Shown: positions 23,456 to 33,190, numbered from the stretch's first letter. The stretch: 64,000 nucleotides of DNA from CAYYHA01 sp964471535 (GCA_964471535.1 CAYYHA010000004.1:1-64000); one strand, 5' to 3'. Program-made: numbers and translations. The notes: a model not told the origin generated them from the letters alone.

Positions 23456-25450
23456 ATGTCCGCGGGACGTCTCAGATGCAGAAGGACCGCCTCCCGGGGT
23501 GCGGTGGTGGTGCCCATGCTGGCGGCGCTCCTCGCCTGCGTGCCTCCTCCGCCGAAGCCGGGCGATCCCTGCGGCGGTTGCCCCGTGGGAGAGCTCTGCG
23601 ATGGGCCTACGGCCCAGTGTGTGCCCGACCTGCCGATGCGCTGCGGCGGCGGGACGCAGTGGCACCCGGGGCAGCGAGCCTTCGAAGAGGCGAGCGAGGC
23701 ATGGGGCCTCGTTCCCGGAGTCGCGGAAGGGGTTCGGCTGGCCACCGCCGATCTCGATGGGGACGGGCGCCCCGACCTTGTCGTGCGTCGTGCCGGAACC
23801 CACCGTGATCGCCCCGATGCGCGCGCGGTCTGGGTGCTGCGGAATACCGGGCACGGTTTCGAGGACGTCACTGAGGCAAGCGGCCTCCTGACACCTCGGG
23901 ACGGAGGCGATGGCCGCCCGGCCGAGGTGGTGATCTTCGCGGACGTGGACGGCGACGGGGATCTCGACGCCTACAGCGGCGCCAGCGATGCAGCGCCGGA
24001 GACGCCCGAGATCCTCTTGAACCGCGGGGATGGGACCTTCGAGCTGGGCCCGGAACAGAACGAGATCCGCCGGCCGGGCCTCCTGACCGCTATCGGCGGT
24101 GCGAGCTTCGTGGACGTGAACCGAGACGGGCACGTGGACCTGTGGATCGGCGGCGCGGCTGCGGCGGGCGCACCGCAGCAGGACCGCCTCTACCTGGGGC
24201 AGGGGGACGGCCGCTTCCTCGAGGTGACCGACCTCTACGGTCTCACGACGGAGCCATGGCGTGATGTCACCGCCCTGAACGAGGCGCGAGGCCATACGAT
24301 CTCGTGGGCGGTCGCTGCTTGCGATCTGAATGGAGATGGCCGTCCGGAGTTGCTCTCCGCCTCCTATGGCCGCGCCCCCAACCACCTCTGGCAAGCGCAG
24401 CTCGGTGAGGATCTCTCGGTGCGCTTCGTGAATCGCTCGGTGGAGAGCGGCTATGCCTACGATGGGCGCATGGACTGGACCGACAACGAATCGGCCCGGT
24501 GCTGGTGTACGCTGCATCCGGCGGACGAGGACTGCGCCGGCGTTCCGCCGCCCCGATACATACGCTGCCAGAGCGACGAGGACGCCTTCCGCTGGGATCA
24601 CGCCTACGACAGGGAGCCCTTCCGCCTGGGAGGGAACAGCGGCACCACGGTGTGCGGCGACGTGAACAACGATGGATGGCTGGATCTGCTGACCACCGAG
24701 ATCGTCCACTGGGACGTCGGTAGCTCGAGCGATACCTCGGAACTCCTCATCAACACCCGAGCGCCGGATCTGCGCTTCGAGCGACCGGGCAACGAGGCGA
24801 CCGGTCTGCTGCGGGCCCATGAGATTCCCTGGGACGACGGGGACATGACGGGTGCGCTCTTCGATTTCGACGGCGACGGCCGCCTCGACGTGCTCATCGC
24901 CAGTGCCGACTATCCGGGCACCCGCGCGCACCTCTATCATCAGCGACCGGCCGGGGACTTCGAAGAGGTCGCCGACGCGGAGGGCATCGACCACAAGAGC
25001 GCCCACGGTGTTGCCATCGCCGACTTCGACGGCGACGGGGACCTAGATGTCGTGCTCGGCCACTCACGGGTGCGCTGCAGCTCTGGCGATCACTGCTACC
25101 CCTCCGGCCATGCGCGTCTGTACCTGAACCGTGCCGCCGACGGCGCCAACGTTGTCCTCGTGGAACTCCACGCCACCGAGGGCACCAACACCGCCGCCAT
25201 TGGCGCCCGTGTCGTGCTCGAGGCGGGCGACCTGGTGCAGGTGAGAGAGGTCGACGGAGGGCACGGACACTACGGAATACAGCACCTGCGGCCGCTCTAC
25301 TTCGGTCTCGGAGCGGCGTGTGAGGGGCGTCTGACCGTGACCTGGCCTGACGCGAGCGGGAGCACGCAAGAGATTCCGGTTCGCGCTGGCTACCGCTACC
25401 GCCTCGTGCAGGGGCGCCCCGGCTTCGAGGCCGTCCCGATCGGAACGTAG
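23456..25450 (+). CDS. Lipoprotein with FG-GAP/VCBS repeats and ASPIC/UnbV domain
   Basis: A 664-residue surface lipoprotein. The lipobox Leu-Leu-Ala-Cys lies near residue 28. A Cys-rich N-terminal segment (~35-65) recalls EGF-like or metal-site loops. Seven Ca-binding DxDxDGxxD repeats follow (for example DLDGDGRPDLVV, DVDGDGDLDAYS, DFDGDGRLDVLI), the blades of an integrin-like propeller. The C-terminus is a CRTAC1-type ASPIC/UnbV domain (VREVDGGHGHYGIQHLRP). An unusual Cys-containing insertion (near 343-366, motif RCWCTLHPADEDC) interrupts the propeller. Probable extracellular adhesion or ligand-binding role; not enzymatic by sequence. Confidence 0.85.
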   Translation: MSAGRLRCRRTASRGAVVVPMLAALLACVPPPPKPGDPCGGCPVGELCDGPTAQCVPDLPMRCGGGTQWHPGQRAFEEASEAWGLVPGVAEGVRLATADLDGDGRPDLVVRRAGTHRDRPDARAVWVLRNTGHGFEDVTEASGLLTPRDGGDGRPAEVVIFADVDGDGDLDAYSGASDAAPETPEILLNRGDGTFELGPEQNEIRRPGLLTAIGGASFVDVNRDGHVDLWIGGAAAAGAPQQDRLYLGQGDGRFLEVTDLYGLTTEPWRDVTALNEARGHTISWAVAACDLNGDGRPELLSASYGRAPNHLWQAQLGEDLSVRFVNRSVESGYAYDGRMDWTDNESARCWCTLHPADEDCAGVPPPRYIRCQSDEDAFRWDHAYDREPFRLGGNSGTTVCGDVNNDGWLDLLTTEIVHWDVGSSSDTSELLINTRAPDLRFERPGNEATGLLRAHEIPWDDGDMTGALFDFDGDGRLDVLIASADYPGTRAHLYHQRPAGDFEEVADAEGIDHKSAHGVAIADFDGDGDLDVVLGHSRVRCSSGDHCYPSGHARLYLNRAADGANVVLVELHATEGTNTAAIGARVVLEAGDLVQVREVDGGHGHYGIQHLRPLYFGLGAACEGRLTVTWPDASGSTQEIPVRAGYRYRLVQGRPGFEAVPIGT

Positions 25451-25504
25451 GCGGAGAACGGCGCCGCGCGCCGGGGCGAAGCGCTCGAAGGAGGGAACGC
25501 CAGA

Positions 25505-27118
25505 TCAGTCTCGATCTCCGTCGAGCCCGTAGGTCTTGATCCGTGTCTGAAGGGTGGACCGCGCCATTCCGAGCGTTTCCGAAGTCAGGCGGCGGTTGCC
25601 CTTGTTGGCGCGGAGGTGGATGCGGATTGCCTCGCGCTCGATTTCGGCCATCGTCTTCCCGAGTGCGTGGATGACGTCGTCCTCGTCCCCACCGGTGGAG
25701 GTGGCGGCGGGCGGCAGGGGAAAGGTGATGTCTTTTGCCTCGATGGTGTCGCCGCGGTGTAGGAGGATCGCGCGCTCGATGGTGTTCTTCAGCTCCCTGA
25801 CGTTGCCGGGCCAGTTGTGGGCGAGGAGTTTCTCGTGGGCCTCGGGAGAGAGCTTCGGTGGCGTGCGCCCCGGCGAGCGCGTCTCCAGGAAATGGCGGAT
25901 CAGGAGATCGATGTCCCCTTTCCGGCTGCGCAGCGGGGGAAGGGTGAGAGGGACCACGAAGAGGCGGTAGAAGAGGTCCTCGCGAAAGCGGCCCGCGCGA
26001 ACCTCCTTGTGGAGGTTTCGGTTGGTGGCTGCGACGATGCGGACGTCTACCGAGAGCGGTCGACTCGAACCGACGCGACGGATCTCGCGCGACTCGAGCA
26101 CGCGCAGCAGCTTCGCCTGCAGGTCCAGGGGCAGTTCGCCGACCTCGTCGAGAAAGATGGTGCCACCCTCCGCCTCTTCGAAGGCGCCCTTGCGGTCGGA
26201 CGCGGCGCCGGTGAAGGCGCCGCGCACGTGTCCGAAGAGTTCGCTCTCGATGAGCTCCTTCGAGATGGCGGCGCAGTTCACGGGAATGAAGGGTTTTCGA
26301 TGCCTGGGGCTGGCCTCGTGGATCGCGCGGGCGAAGAGTTCCTTTCCGGTCCCCGATTCTCCGAAGATGGTCACCGTGGCGTCGCTCTGCGCCACGCGAC
26401 GGACCTGGTCGAGCACGAGGCGCATCTGAGGGTCCTGGGTGAGGATACCGAAGACGGCCTCCTCGCCGGCTCCCTCCTCCTCGACGAGGAACTCGGTTTC
26501 GCCGATGCGAAGCTCGGCGCCAGGGAGCAGGACTGCCGAACGCACCTGCAGCCCCCCCACGAAGGTTCCGTTGGTCGAGCCCTGATCCTCGATCCACCAC
26601 TGCCCGTCACGCTCATAGATGCGCGCATGGAATGCGGAGACGTAGCTGTCCGGCAGGGTGAGTGCATTGGCGGGATCCGCACCGATGCTGATGGTGCCCT
26701 CGAGCCTGCGCGTGCGGACGTCGCCGCCGACGCGATAGCGCAGGCGCAGCGGCACCGGTCGCTGCTCCAAGGGGCGCGCACGCGTCTGGCCCATCGATGC
26801 GCGGCGCGTCTCTCCGGGTGCAGTGGGGGCCCCAAGGTGCAGCGTCACCCACCAATCGGGGCCGATATGGATACGGGCGCCGTCTGTGAGCGGATGCTCG
26901 GGCGTCGGTGCCGAGGCGTCCACACGCACCCCCTCGCCGGTGCGGTCGACTGCATACCAGGTTCCTTCGCGGTAGACGATGGCGAGAACGTCCCGGGAGA
27001 CCTGGTCGTCCGGGATGAGCACGTCGTTCTCTGGCCCCCGGCCGATCCGTACCCGATCCGAATCGATGGGCAGGCGTAGAAGGGCGTCGTTTCCGTGGTG
27101 AAAGAGTAGCTCGGCCAT
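25505..27118 (-). CDS. Sigma54-dependent activator with two FHA domains
   Basis: A 537-residue transcription activator. Two forkhead-associated domains (residues ~22-90 and ~144-212, the second with STNGTF) read phosphothreonine signals in place of a receiver domain. The AAA+ core has Walker A GESGTGKE (253-260), the sigma54 contact loop GAFTGA (300-305) and Walker [13 protein letters not shown] Fis-type HTH ends the protein. FHA-EBPs are frequent in myxobacteria, where Ser/Thr kinases drive them. The ATG at 27118 has a GGGGGAA element upstream. It is the first gene after gspN on the same strand, but with a 212-base gap and a hairpin; control of secretion genes is only inferred. Confidence 0.93.
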   Translation of the reverse strand: MAELLFHHGNDALLRLPIDSDRVRIGRGPENDVLIPDDQVSRDVLAIVYREGTWYAVDRTGEGVRVDASAPTPEHPLTDGARIHIGPDWWVTLHLGAPTAPGETRRASMGQTRARPLEQRPVPLRLRYRVGGDVRTRRLEGTISIGADPANALTLPDSYVSAFHARIYERDGQWWIEDQGSTNGTFVGGLQVRSAVLLPGAELRIGETEFLVEEEGAGEEAVFGILTQDPQMRLVLDQVRRVAQSDATVTIFGESGTGKELFARAIHEASPRHRKPFIPVNCAAISKELIESELFGHVRGAFTGAASDRKGAFEEAEGGTIFLDEVGELPLDLQAKLLRVLESREIRRVGSSRPLSVDVRIVAATNRNLHKEVRAGRFREDLFYRLFVVPLTLPPLRSRKGDIDLLIRHFLETRSPGRTPPKLSPEAHEKLLAHNWPGNVRELKNTIERAILLHRGDTIEAKDITFPLPPAATSTGGDEDDVIHALGKTMAEIEREAIRIHLRANKGNRRLTSETLGMARSTLQTRIKTYGLDGDRD

Positions 27119-27191
27119 GCGCCGTTCCCCCTGTTCTCTCCCTGCCACGCTAGCAGCAATCGGCGCTGGGCTTAAGGGAATCTGCGACGCT

Positions 27192-27209
27192 GCGGGTCTG
27201 GTGACCCGC
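27192..27209 (-). terminator. Hairpin between gspN and the FHA activator gene
   Basis: GCGGGTC at 27192-27198 pairs with GACCCGC at 27203-27209 around a TGGT loop. No U-run follows on the minus strand, so this may be an attenuator, a processing site or nothing. The rest of the 212-base gap holds no gene that I can support. Confidence 0.3.
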
Positions 27210-27330
27210 GCTTCCGAGCGCTTCCGGACCTACCCACCCATCGCGCTGAGGAGGCTCGGTCCGCCCATGGGGGGCGACTTCGGGGCGGCGCGTCGGCGAA
27301 GCACGCTTCAGACTTGGGCCTCGGGGTCGC

Positions 27331-28248
27331 TCAACGCCGCATGGGCCGGAAGTTCGGGCGTGCGAGCTGGCCGGTGATGCGGTAGCCGTACCAGCCGTCG
27401 GCGCCCTTGGCGCTCTTGAGCAGGGCTTGAACGAGGCCTGCCAGCTTCTCGTGCTTCTTCCAGAAGGCATCGGTGGGCTTGAATCGCAGGCTCACGTCGA
27501 GGCGCGAGGTGAGAAAGATCGGCCGGAGCTTCAGAGTCCCGTCGACTTCCGCCTCGAGCTCCGGCCCGCGGATGCGCTGTGGGCCGTCGGTGCGCGCCGT
27601 TCCATCCTCGATCTCGAGCTTCAGAGGCACGGTCCCAAGATCGATGGGAGGCAGAGCGAAGCCCTTCAGCATGCCGCCTCCGAACTTCGCGTCTTCGACG
27701 ACGAGGTCGGTCGTGCCCGCGAGCTTGGTCACATCGACGCCGGCGCCGCTCTTCAGCAGTGGTGCGCTCAAGTCTGCCTGGCCGCGTGCACGGCCCTGGA
27801 AGCCGACGCCGAGGTCGTCCCAGACGCCGGGAATGGCACCGACCTGCACGTCGAGGCGGGCCACGTCGATGCCCACCAGCGGTTCGTCGAAGTGCACGGT
27901 GGTGGACGTCTGACCCAGCGCCTCGTCCAACACGTCCACGGTGACGGTGAGCTGAGAGAGCAGGCTCTCCAAGGGGTGCAGCCGCCCGATGATCCGGTCG
28001 AGGTGGATCTGTAGCGGGTCGGACTTGTTCCGGCGGGGCACCTCGATCTCGACCTCTCGCGCCTGCAAGCCGACGAGCCACCACGGAGAGAGCTCCCCCA
28101 CGTCGATCTGGATCCCGAAGCGGCTGTGTACCGCCTCGAAGAGTCGCTGGGCGAGGAGCTCATAGGGGAAGCTGTGGTACAGCCCGAAGAGGAAGGAAAG
28201 TAAAAAGACCGCCCCGTAGCCGAGGAGCTTGGACAGGAACCTGCGCAT
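27331..28248 (-). CDS. gspN: Type II secretion protein N
   Basis: A 305-residue inner-membrane protein with one N-terminal helix (residues ~9-27). A long beta-rich AsmA-like periplasmic domain follows, with the GspN-type pattern GIDVARLDVQVGAIP and repeated strand pairs. GspN is common in deltaproteobacterial and some gammaproteobacterial type II systems and is thought to help assemble the platform; it is not universal. Its ATG overlaps the gspM TAA by one base. Last of the gsp run; the FHA activator follows after 212 bases. Confidence 0.85.
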   Translation of the reverse strand: MRRFLSKLLGYGAVFLLSFLFGLYHSFPYELLAQRLFEAVHSRFGIQIDVGELSPWWLVGLQAREVEIEVPRRNKSDPLQIHLDRIIGRLHPLESLLSQLTVTVDVLDEALGQTSTTVHFDEPLVGIDVARLDVQVGAIPGVWDDLGVGFQGRARGQADLSAPLLKSGAGVDVTKLAGTTDLVVEDAKFGGGMLKGFALPPIDLGTVPLKLEIEDGTARTDGPQRIRGPELEAEVDGTLKLRPIFLTSRLDVSLRFKPTDAFWKKHEKLAGLVQALLKSAKGADGWYGYRITGQLARPNFRPMRR

Positions 28249-28796
28249 TAGCCGACCAGAGAGTAGGTTGCGACCGTCAGCTTCGCATCGACCTCTTCTT
28301 TTGCAGTGCGTTTGCGGCGGATGCGTAGCGTCAGGATCTTCACGACGTGGGGAGAGCGCTGGATGCGGTTGATGAAATCGGTCAGCTTGTCCAAGGTCAC
28401 GCCATCCACGGCGACATCGACGACCTCCTCGGTCACCTTTCCGTGGGTGGTCGGGGTGCGCGGGGTCATCTTCGTGATGCTCACTCCAGCCTTCCGGGAG
28501 GTCTCCTCGAGGAAGGAGAAGAGGGAGACGCCCTTGCTCCGGCGGAGTTCCGCCTCGAGCCGCTCCTGCTCGGCGCGGGCCTCGCGAAAGCCCTCGGACA
28601 TGGCGAGCACCCGCTGCAGCCCCGCCTTCTTGGTCTCGATGCGGCTCCGTCGATCCGCGAGCGCACCGCGAATGCTCATGACCGACAGGAAGGCCACGAA
28701 GAGTACGGCGACGCCGACCATGAGCAGAGCGAGGCGCCGCTCCCGCCGAGACATGCGGCCGAGGACCCCTCGAAACCGGCTGATGAGCTCATTCAT
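28248..28796 (-). CDS. gspM: Type II secretion protein M
   Basis: A 182-residue GspM: short cytoplasmic N-terminus, one membrane helix (residues ~22-44), coiled-coil stretch (~50-85), and a small ferredoxin-like periplasmic domain at the C-terminus. GspM pairs with GspL in the inner-membrane platform that couples the GspE ATPase to pseudopilus growth. The ATG overlaps the gspL stop as ATGA, the expected coupling of partners. The length is normal. Confidence 0.85.
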   Translation of the reverse strand: MNELISRFRGVLGRMSRRERRLALLMVGVAVLFVAFLSVMSIRGALADRRSRIETKKAGLQRVLAMSEGFREARAEQERLEAELRRSKGVSLFSFLEETSRKAGVSITKMTPRTPTTHGKVTEEVVDVAVDGVTLDKLTDFINRIQRSPHVVKILTLRIRRKRTAKEEVDAKLTVATYSLVG

Positions 28797-30409
28797 TTGA
28801 GTGCACACTCCTCGGCCAGGGTCGCTTCGATGTTGAACTCGATCTTCTCGGACTTTCGCGCTTGACGAGTTTGTCCCTGATTGACTTCGCCAAAGCAGGA
28901 ATAGCCTCTGAGCGCATCCACGACCTTCGCCACCGTCTCGAAGCTGGAAGCTTCTCCTTGGAGCCGTACCTTGGTCTTGGTGATGTCGAGCTCGGTCAGC
29001 TCCACCCCCTGCACCGTGGAGAGGCGTTGGGTCATGGCGGCGAGAATCTCCGCAGCCCCGACGCGCGGGACGGAGGCGCCGGAGCTCCGCATGCCGCGGA
29101 TTCGGCTGATGGCGTCGTCGGCAAAGGGGACGCATTCGCCCAGGATGCGGGAGGTAAGGTCGCACATCGCCTGGTCCACCTGCTCCTCCTGCACCGCCAG
29201 CGCATGGAAGCTCGTGAACACGTTGAGGCCCAGCAGGATCAGCACCACGGAAGCCATGAAGGCGAGGCGCGAGAGGTTCCCCCGAAGGAAGCTCATGTCC
29301 CCCTTGAACGCGAGCTCGCCCTTGCGAAGCTCGATGCGGGGTCGCCGGCTCTGTGAGGCGACCGCGAGGGCCAAGGCCTGAGCGTTGGCCGGGTCGCTGG
29401 CAGCCTCAGCTGTGGTACCGAAGTCCAGTCCCCCCTTGGGTCTCGGTTCGAGGTGGACGACCTCGCAGCCGAGCTCACGGGCGAGGAAGGACTCCAGCCC
29501 CTGCAGCCGCGCCGTGCCGCCGGTCAGCGAGACGCGGCGGATGGGTCGGCGGGTCTCCGCCTCCCAGGCCTTGAAGCTCTGGCGCAGACCCCGTGCCAGC
29601 GCCCCCAGCGCACGCAGCAGATGCCCGGCGATGCGGGCAGTTTCGGCGTCGACCCCCTGGGTGAGGAGGACGGAGCACGCATGCTTCATCGCTTCCGCCT
29701 TGGCCAGGTCGACCCCCTCTTCCGCAGCGATGGCCCGCGTCAGCGCCAAACCGGCGATGGGAAAGCTCCGCGCCATGCGCGGCCTCTCCGCCTCCAGGAT
29801 CAGCAGATCGGTCGAGCCGTGGCCGATGTCCAGCACCGCTTCCACGGCGCCGGAGCCCTCGGGGCCGGTCGAGGGCGCTGCTTCCAAGAGACCCTGCTCG
29901 TAGAGGGCCTGCCAGGTGAGGGCCGGGATGGTCACCGAGCGGGGATCGAGGCCCCGCTGCTGCAGCGCCCCGAGCAGCGCGGCGAGGAAGGAGCGGCGCG
30001 TCATACCGACGAGCAGCTCGGATCCCTGCGCGTCGCTGTGCACGAGCAGCGGATCCCAGACGAACTCGTCCAGGCCGAAGGGCACCTGGTCCTCCAGCTC
30101 GAAGGGCAGCGTCATCAGCACCTTCCGGCGATCGGAGAAGGGGACGCGGACACGGTGAACCAAGGCCTCGGGTCCTGGCACTGCCGTGAACACCACCGCA
30201 TCTCCGTCCACTGGCAGATCGCTGTGTTCCACCAAGAGGCCGAGTGCTTCGCTCATGCGCTCCACGAGCGGCCTGGGCACGTCGCTGCCAAAGTCCTGGG
30301 GGACCGGAGCAGCGGCGAAGTGGGTGACGGCGGACTCCCGGAAGCCGGCGTCGAGCACCGCCGCCTTGACCGCATACGTCCCCAGATCCAGCCCGATGAT
30401 TCTGGCCAC
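28793..30409 (-). CDS. gspL: Type II secretion protein L (PilM/PilN-like fusion)
   Basis: A 538-residue GspL. Residues 1-~360 form an actin-like ATPase fold of the PilM/GspL type, opening with IIGLDLGTYAVKAAVLDAG and carrying the second nucleotide motif VLDIGHGSTDLLIL. A single helix near residues 384-405 leads to a PilN-like periplasmic ferredoxin domain. GspL anchors GspE to the membrane. The GTG start at 30409 is preceded by AAGGAGA. The intact PilM-like phosphate motifs are a little unusual, since many GspL proteins lose ATP binding. Confidence 0.87.
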   Translation of the reverse strand: MARIIGLDLGTYAVKAAVLDAGFRESAVTHFAAAPVPQDFGSDVPRPLVERMSEALGLLVEHSDLPVDGDAVVFTAVPGPEALVHRVRVPFSDRRKVLMTLPFELEDQVPFGLDEFVWDPLLVHSDAQGSELLVGMTRRSFLAALLGALQQRGLDPRSVTIPALTWQALYEQGLLEAAPSTGPEGSGAVEAVLDIGHGSTDLLILEAERPRMARSFPIAGLALTRAIAAEEGVDLAKAEAMKHACSVLLTQGVDAETARIAGHLLRALGALARGLRQSFKAWEAETRRPIRRVSLTGGTARLQGLESFLARELGCEVVHLEPRPKGGLDFGTTAEAASDPANAQALALAVASQSRRPRIELRKGELAFKGDMSFLRGNLSRLAFMASVVLILLGLNVFTSFHALAVQEEQVDQAMCDLTSRILGECVPFADDAISRIRGMRSSGASVPRVGAAEILAAMTQRLSTVQGVELTELDITKTKVRLQGEASSFETVAKVVDALRGYSCFGEVNQGQTRQARKSEKIEFNIEATLAEECALK

Positions 30410-30410
30410 C

Positions 30411-31715
30411 TTATTTCTCCTTCCAATACAGCAGGGTGCCCAGCGGATCTGCGCCATCCATGCGGACGACCGCGACGATGGTCTTCTCGACGTCGCCGGC
30501 GCGCCCCGACGCTTCGATGCGGAAGGTGTTGGAACTGTTCCCGAAGATGGCTCCGGGACCGCTCCAGATGAAGCGGTTGACGGGAATGCCGTTGGCTTCG
30601 AGCAGCGCTCGGAAGCTCTCCGGGGTCATGCCGATCCAGGGAAGCATCGCCCGCTGCAGCTGAATCTGCTCCCAGAGGTTGTTCATCAGCACCGGGTCTT
30701 GGCAGTACTGCACGCCTTGAGCAGGGTTCTCCGATGCGATGACGATGCGCAGGCAGAGGTCGACCATGTTCTGGGGCGTCACGTTCAGCTTCGCGTTCTT
30801 TCCCGTGTAGACGGTGAGCCGGTCGCCGAAGGCCGCCATGAAGTCGTCACCGATGCCCGCCACCATGTACAGCTCGTCGAGGCTGTCGAAGGGTGCGTTC
30901 TTGGGCGAGTACTGCGGCTCGAAGCGCGTGTAGTAGTAACCCTCGTCGCCGGCGCCCGGGAGCAGCTCGGGCCCGTCCGGCCCCAGGATCAAGGTCTCCT
31001 GAACCTGGTTCTCGTCGATGTAGTCGCGGATGGCGACGATGAGTTCCGGGCGCGTCATCCGAATCCCCCAACGATCTTCTTTCTCGAAGAGAAAGTCGTA
31101 GCGGGGGTCTTGCATCAGCCCAATGAGCTGGATGAGCACGTTCTTCACCGAGCGTTCGAGCCCGTCGAGGTGGTTGAGGTTGATCTTGCTGTCCTCGTCG
31201 GTGATCTCGGCGTGGCAGGCGCCTTCGAAGGTGCCGAAATCAGCGAGCTGAGCTTCCTCCGGACTCTCCTCGTTGGGACCCTCCGGCGCCGCCGCGTTCA
31301 TCTGCACGAACATCTGTACGAGCCCGCAGTCGATGGGGATGAGCTCCCAGAGCCGGATCCCCAAGGCACCCGTGGACGCCCCGCCCGCCGGTGCACCAGC
31401 GCCAGCAGCCGGTGGCGCCCCGCCGCCGAGGAGGCTCGTGAGCTGCTGAAGCCCGGGGATGGGGGTGGAGTCGATCCGCTTCTGGAACGAGAGCAAGAGC
31501 CGCGACAGGTTCACCGAGGAGCGCGCAAGGTAGTACGCCCGCAGTTCGTCCCGTGCGTTCGCGGCCAGGTGAAGGTTCACGCGCTCCTGGTAGGTGAACT
31601 GCACCGTCACCGCGGTGAGGATGGCCACGACGGAGACGACCATGATCAGCGCTACGCCGCGCTGGTCGCCGATGCCGCCACCTCGGGCTGTTCGCCTGTC
31701 GATTTGGGACACCAT
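30411..31715 (-). CDS. gspK: Type II secretion minor pseudopilin K
   Basis: A 434-residue minor pseudopilin. The N-terminal GVALIMVVSVVAILTAVTVQ is a prepilin signal and helix lacking the usual Glu5, as in GspK. A large alpha-helical GspK domain follows, with the SAM-like insertion KINLNHLDGLE and an acidic pocket. GspK caps the tip complex with GspI and GspJ and is the largest minor pseudopilin; this one is longer than the E. coli form because of a Gly/Ala/Pro linker near residue 105. Located between gspJ and gspL. Confidence 0.92.
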   Translation of the reverse strand: MVSQIDRRTARGGGIGDQRGVALIMVVSVVAILTAVTVQFTYQERVNLHLAANARDELRAYYLARSSVNLSRLLLSFQKRIDSTPIPGLQQLTSLLGGGAPPAAGAGAPAGGASTGALGIRLWELIPIDCGLVQMFVQMNAAAPEGPNEESPEEAQLADFGTFEGACHAEITDEDSKINLNHLDGLERSVKNVLIQLIGLMQDPRYDFLFEKEDRWGIRMTRPELIVAIRDYIDENQVQETLILGPDGPELLPGAGDEGYYYTRFEPQYSPKNAPFDSLDELYMVAGIGDDFMAAFGDRLTVYTGKNAKLNVTPQNMVDLCLRIVIASENPAQGVQYCQDPVLMNNLWEQIQLQRAMLPWIGMTPESFRALLEANGIPVNRFIWSGPGAIFGNSSNTFRIEASGRAGDVEKTIVAVVRMDGADPLGTLLYWKEK

Positions 31716-31724
31716 CTTCCGCTG

Positions 31725-32420
31725 TCACCACCGGATCGGAGTTGTCATCATGATCCGGGTCTGCACCTCGAAGCTCTGCTCCTTGCCATCTGGGTCCTTC
31801 ACCTTCACGCGGATGCGCACACGGGAGGGGAGGTGGTCGTGTTGGTCGCGATCGCGCGTATCCCACTGTGACTTCCACTCTTCATCGTCGGGATCCCACC
31901 ACTGCACATCGAAGGCCTCGACGTCCTCGAGGAGGATGGCCCGCTGCCCACCGCGCTCCCAGTCCTCGTCGATGATCTTCTTCTCGCGGCGGTACAGGTG
32001 GGTGCGTCCCTCCTCGTCGCGGTCCAGGGTGTAGGAGACGATCGCCTGATCGCTGCTCTTCTCGTCCTTGTACAGGCGCCGCCCGACGAACGCGGTGAAG
32101 TGGAGCGCGTCGTGATCGCCGCCATCGTCGATGATGAAGAAGGTTGGTCGCTCCTCGGGGTCGGACTTGTCATAGCGGTTGGGATCGTAGTTGTCGGAAA
32201 CGAACGCGGCGCCGACCTCCCGGGCCATTCGGTTCATCGCCAGGCGGACGCCGTGCCAGAACTCGTCTCGCCGTTCGATCTCGTCGGTGACGCGGAGCAG
32301 TCGGCCGAAGCTCGCCCAGACCAAGGTGGCGATGATGGCCACGATGGTCACCGCCATCATGATCTCCAGTAGAGTGAAGCCCCGGGCGAGGCCCGTCCGC
32401 CCCTTCGCGCCTCCGCTCAC
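31725..32420 (-). CDS. gspJ: Type II secretion minor pseudopilin J
   Basis: A 231-residue minor pseudopilin with the processing motif GFTLLEIMMAVTIVAIIATL and Glu5 present. A globular domain with WWDPDDEEW and multiple aromatic strands follows, typical of GspJ. It initiates tip-complex assembly with GspI and GspK. The GTG start overlaps the gspI stop as GTGA, so translation is coupled. Confidence 0.92.
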   Translation of the reverse strand: MSGGAKGRTGLARGFTLLEIMMAVTIVAIIATLVWASFGRLLRVTDEIERRDEFWHGVRLAMNRMAREVGAAFVSDNYDPNRYDKSDPEERPTFFIIDDGGDHDALHFTAFVGRRLYKDEKSSDQAIVSYTLDRDEEGRTHLYRREKKIIDEDWERGGQRAILLEDVEAFDVQWWDPDDEEWKSQWDTRDRDQHDHLPSRVRIRVKVKDPDGKEQSFEVQTRIMMTTPIRW

Positions 32421-33190
32421 GGTTCGACTCCCTCGAAGCGGGTCTGCAGGCCGCGAAGTGCGGGGATGTTTCGCAGGCCACCAGCCGCGCCCGATGAGCG
32501 CCGTCCTCCGAGGCCCGGGATCAAGTTGGCGTCTCGTGCGCGGCGCAGGGCCTCCGCCGTAGTGTTGACACGGCGCTGAGCTTCCGACCCAGGAGCCGCC
32601 TGTCCCTGCAGGCGCACCACATGCGTCACCACGGTGAGAGAGCTGTCCCCGGTGATGTCTTTCCAGCGCACCGTCAGGCGCACCTCCCGGACGCTCTCCT
32701 CGAGCATTGTGACCAACTGTGTCACCTGACCTTGGATGAGGCTCGAGAGGCCTGAAGCGGCGGAACCTCCCGCGCCGCCAGCCGTGCCGCCCAGGAGGCC
32801 GGCAAGATCGCCACCCTCTTGGCCGAGTGCCTCCGGGTCGAGGCCGAGTCCTTGGGCGAGAAGCCCCATGAGCGCATCCGTATCCACGTCCAGATCGGGT
32901 TTGACGATCTCCGCTTCCCAGCGGAACTTCGGAAAGCCCTCGGCCTCGAAGTCACCCTCTTCCTTCTTGTCGAAGTCGGGCAACGTCTCCTCGGCGTAGA
33001 GCGCTTCCTCGATGTCCACCATCTTCGAGCGGGCGAGGAGCGTGGCCACCGTCAGGTGCTTCGCATAGTTGTGCGTGCGCACGGCGCCAGAGTTGAGCTC
33101 GAGGATGGCCACCAGACTCACCGCGAGGATGGCGAGCGAGATCATCACCTCGAGCAGCGTGAACCCCGATGCACCCTTCGCGTCAGTCAC
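32417..33190 (-). CDS. gspI: Type II secretion minor pseudopilin I, enlarged
   Basis: A 257-residue pseudopilin with the signal GFTLLEVMISLAILAVSLVA. The usual GspI is about 120-130 residues. Here the core is interrupted by a long Gly/Ala/Leu-rich segment (residues ~105-150) and extended by a basic Gly-rich tail. GspI nucleates the tip complex. The GTG start overlaps the gspH stop by 8 bases. Position between gspH and gspJ and the intact prepilin motif make the assignment firm despite the length. Confidence 0.85.
   Translation of the reverse strand: MTDAKGASGFTLLEVMISLAILAVSLVAILELNSGAVRTHNYAKHLTVATLLARSKMVDIEEALYAEETLPDFDKKEEGDFEAEGFPKFRWEAEIVKPDLDVDTDALMGLLAQGLGLDPEALGQEGGDLAGLLGGTAGGAGGSAASGLSSLIQGQVTQLVTMLEESVREVRLTVRWKDITGDSSLTVVTHVVRLQGQAAPGSEAQRRVNTTAEALRRARDANLIPGLGGRRSSGAAGGLRNIPALRGLQTRFEGVEP

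Noticed and set aside
27119..27330. Sigma54 promoter before the FHA activator
   Set aside because: I found a TGGCA-like sequence but no partner GC at the required spacing; not enough to call.
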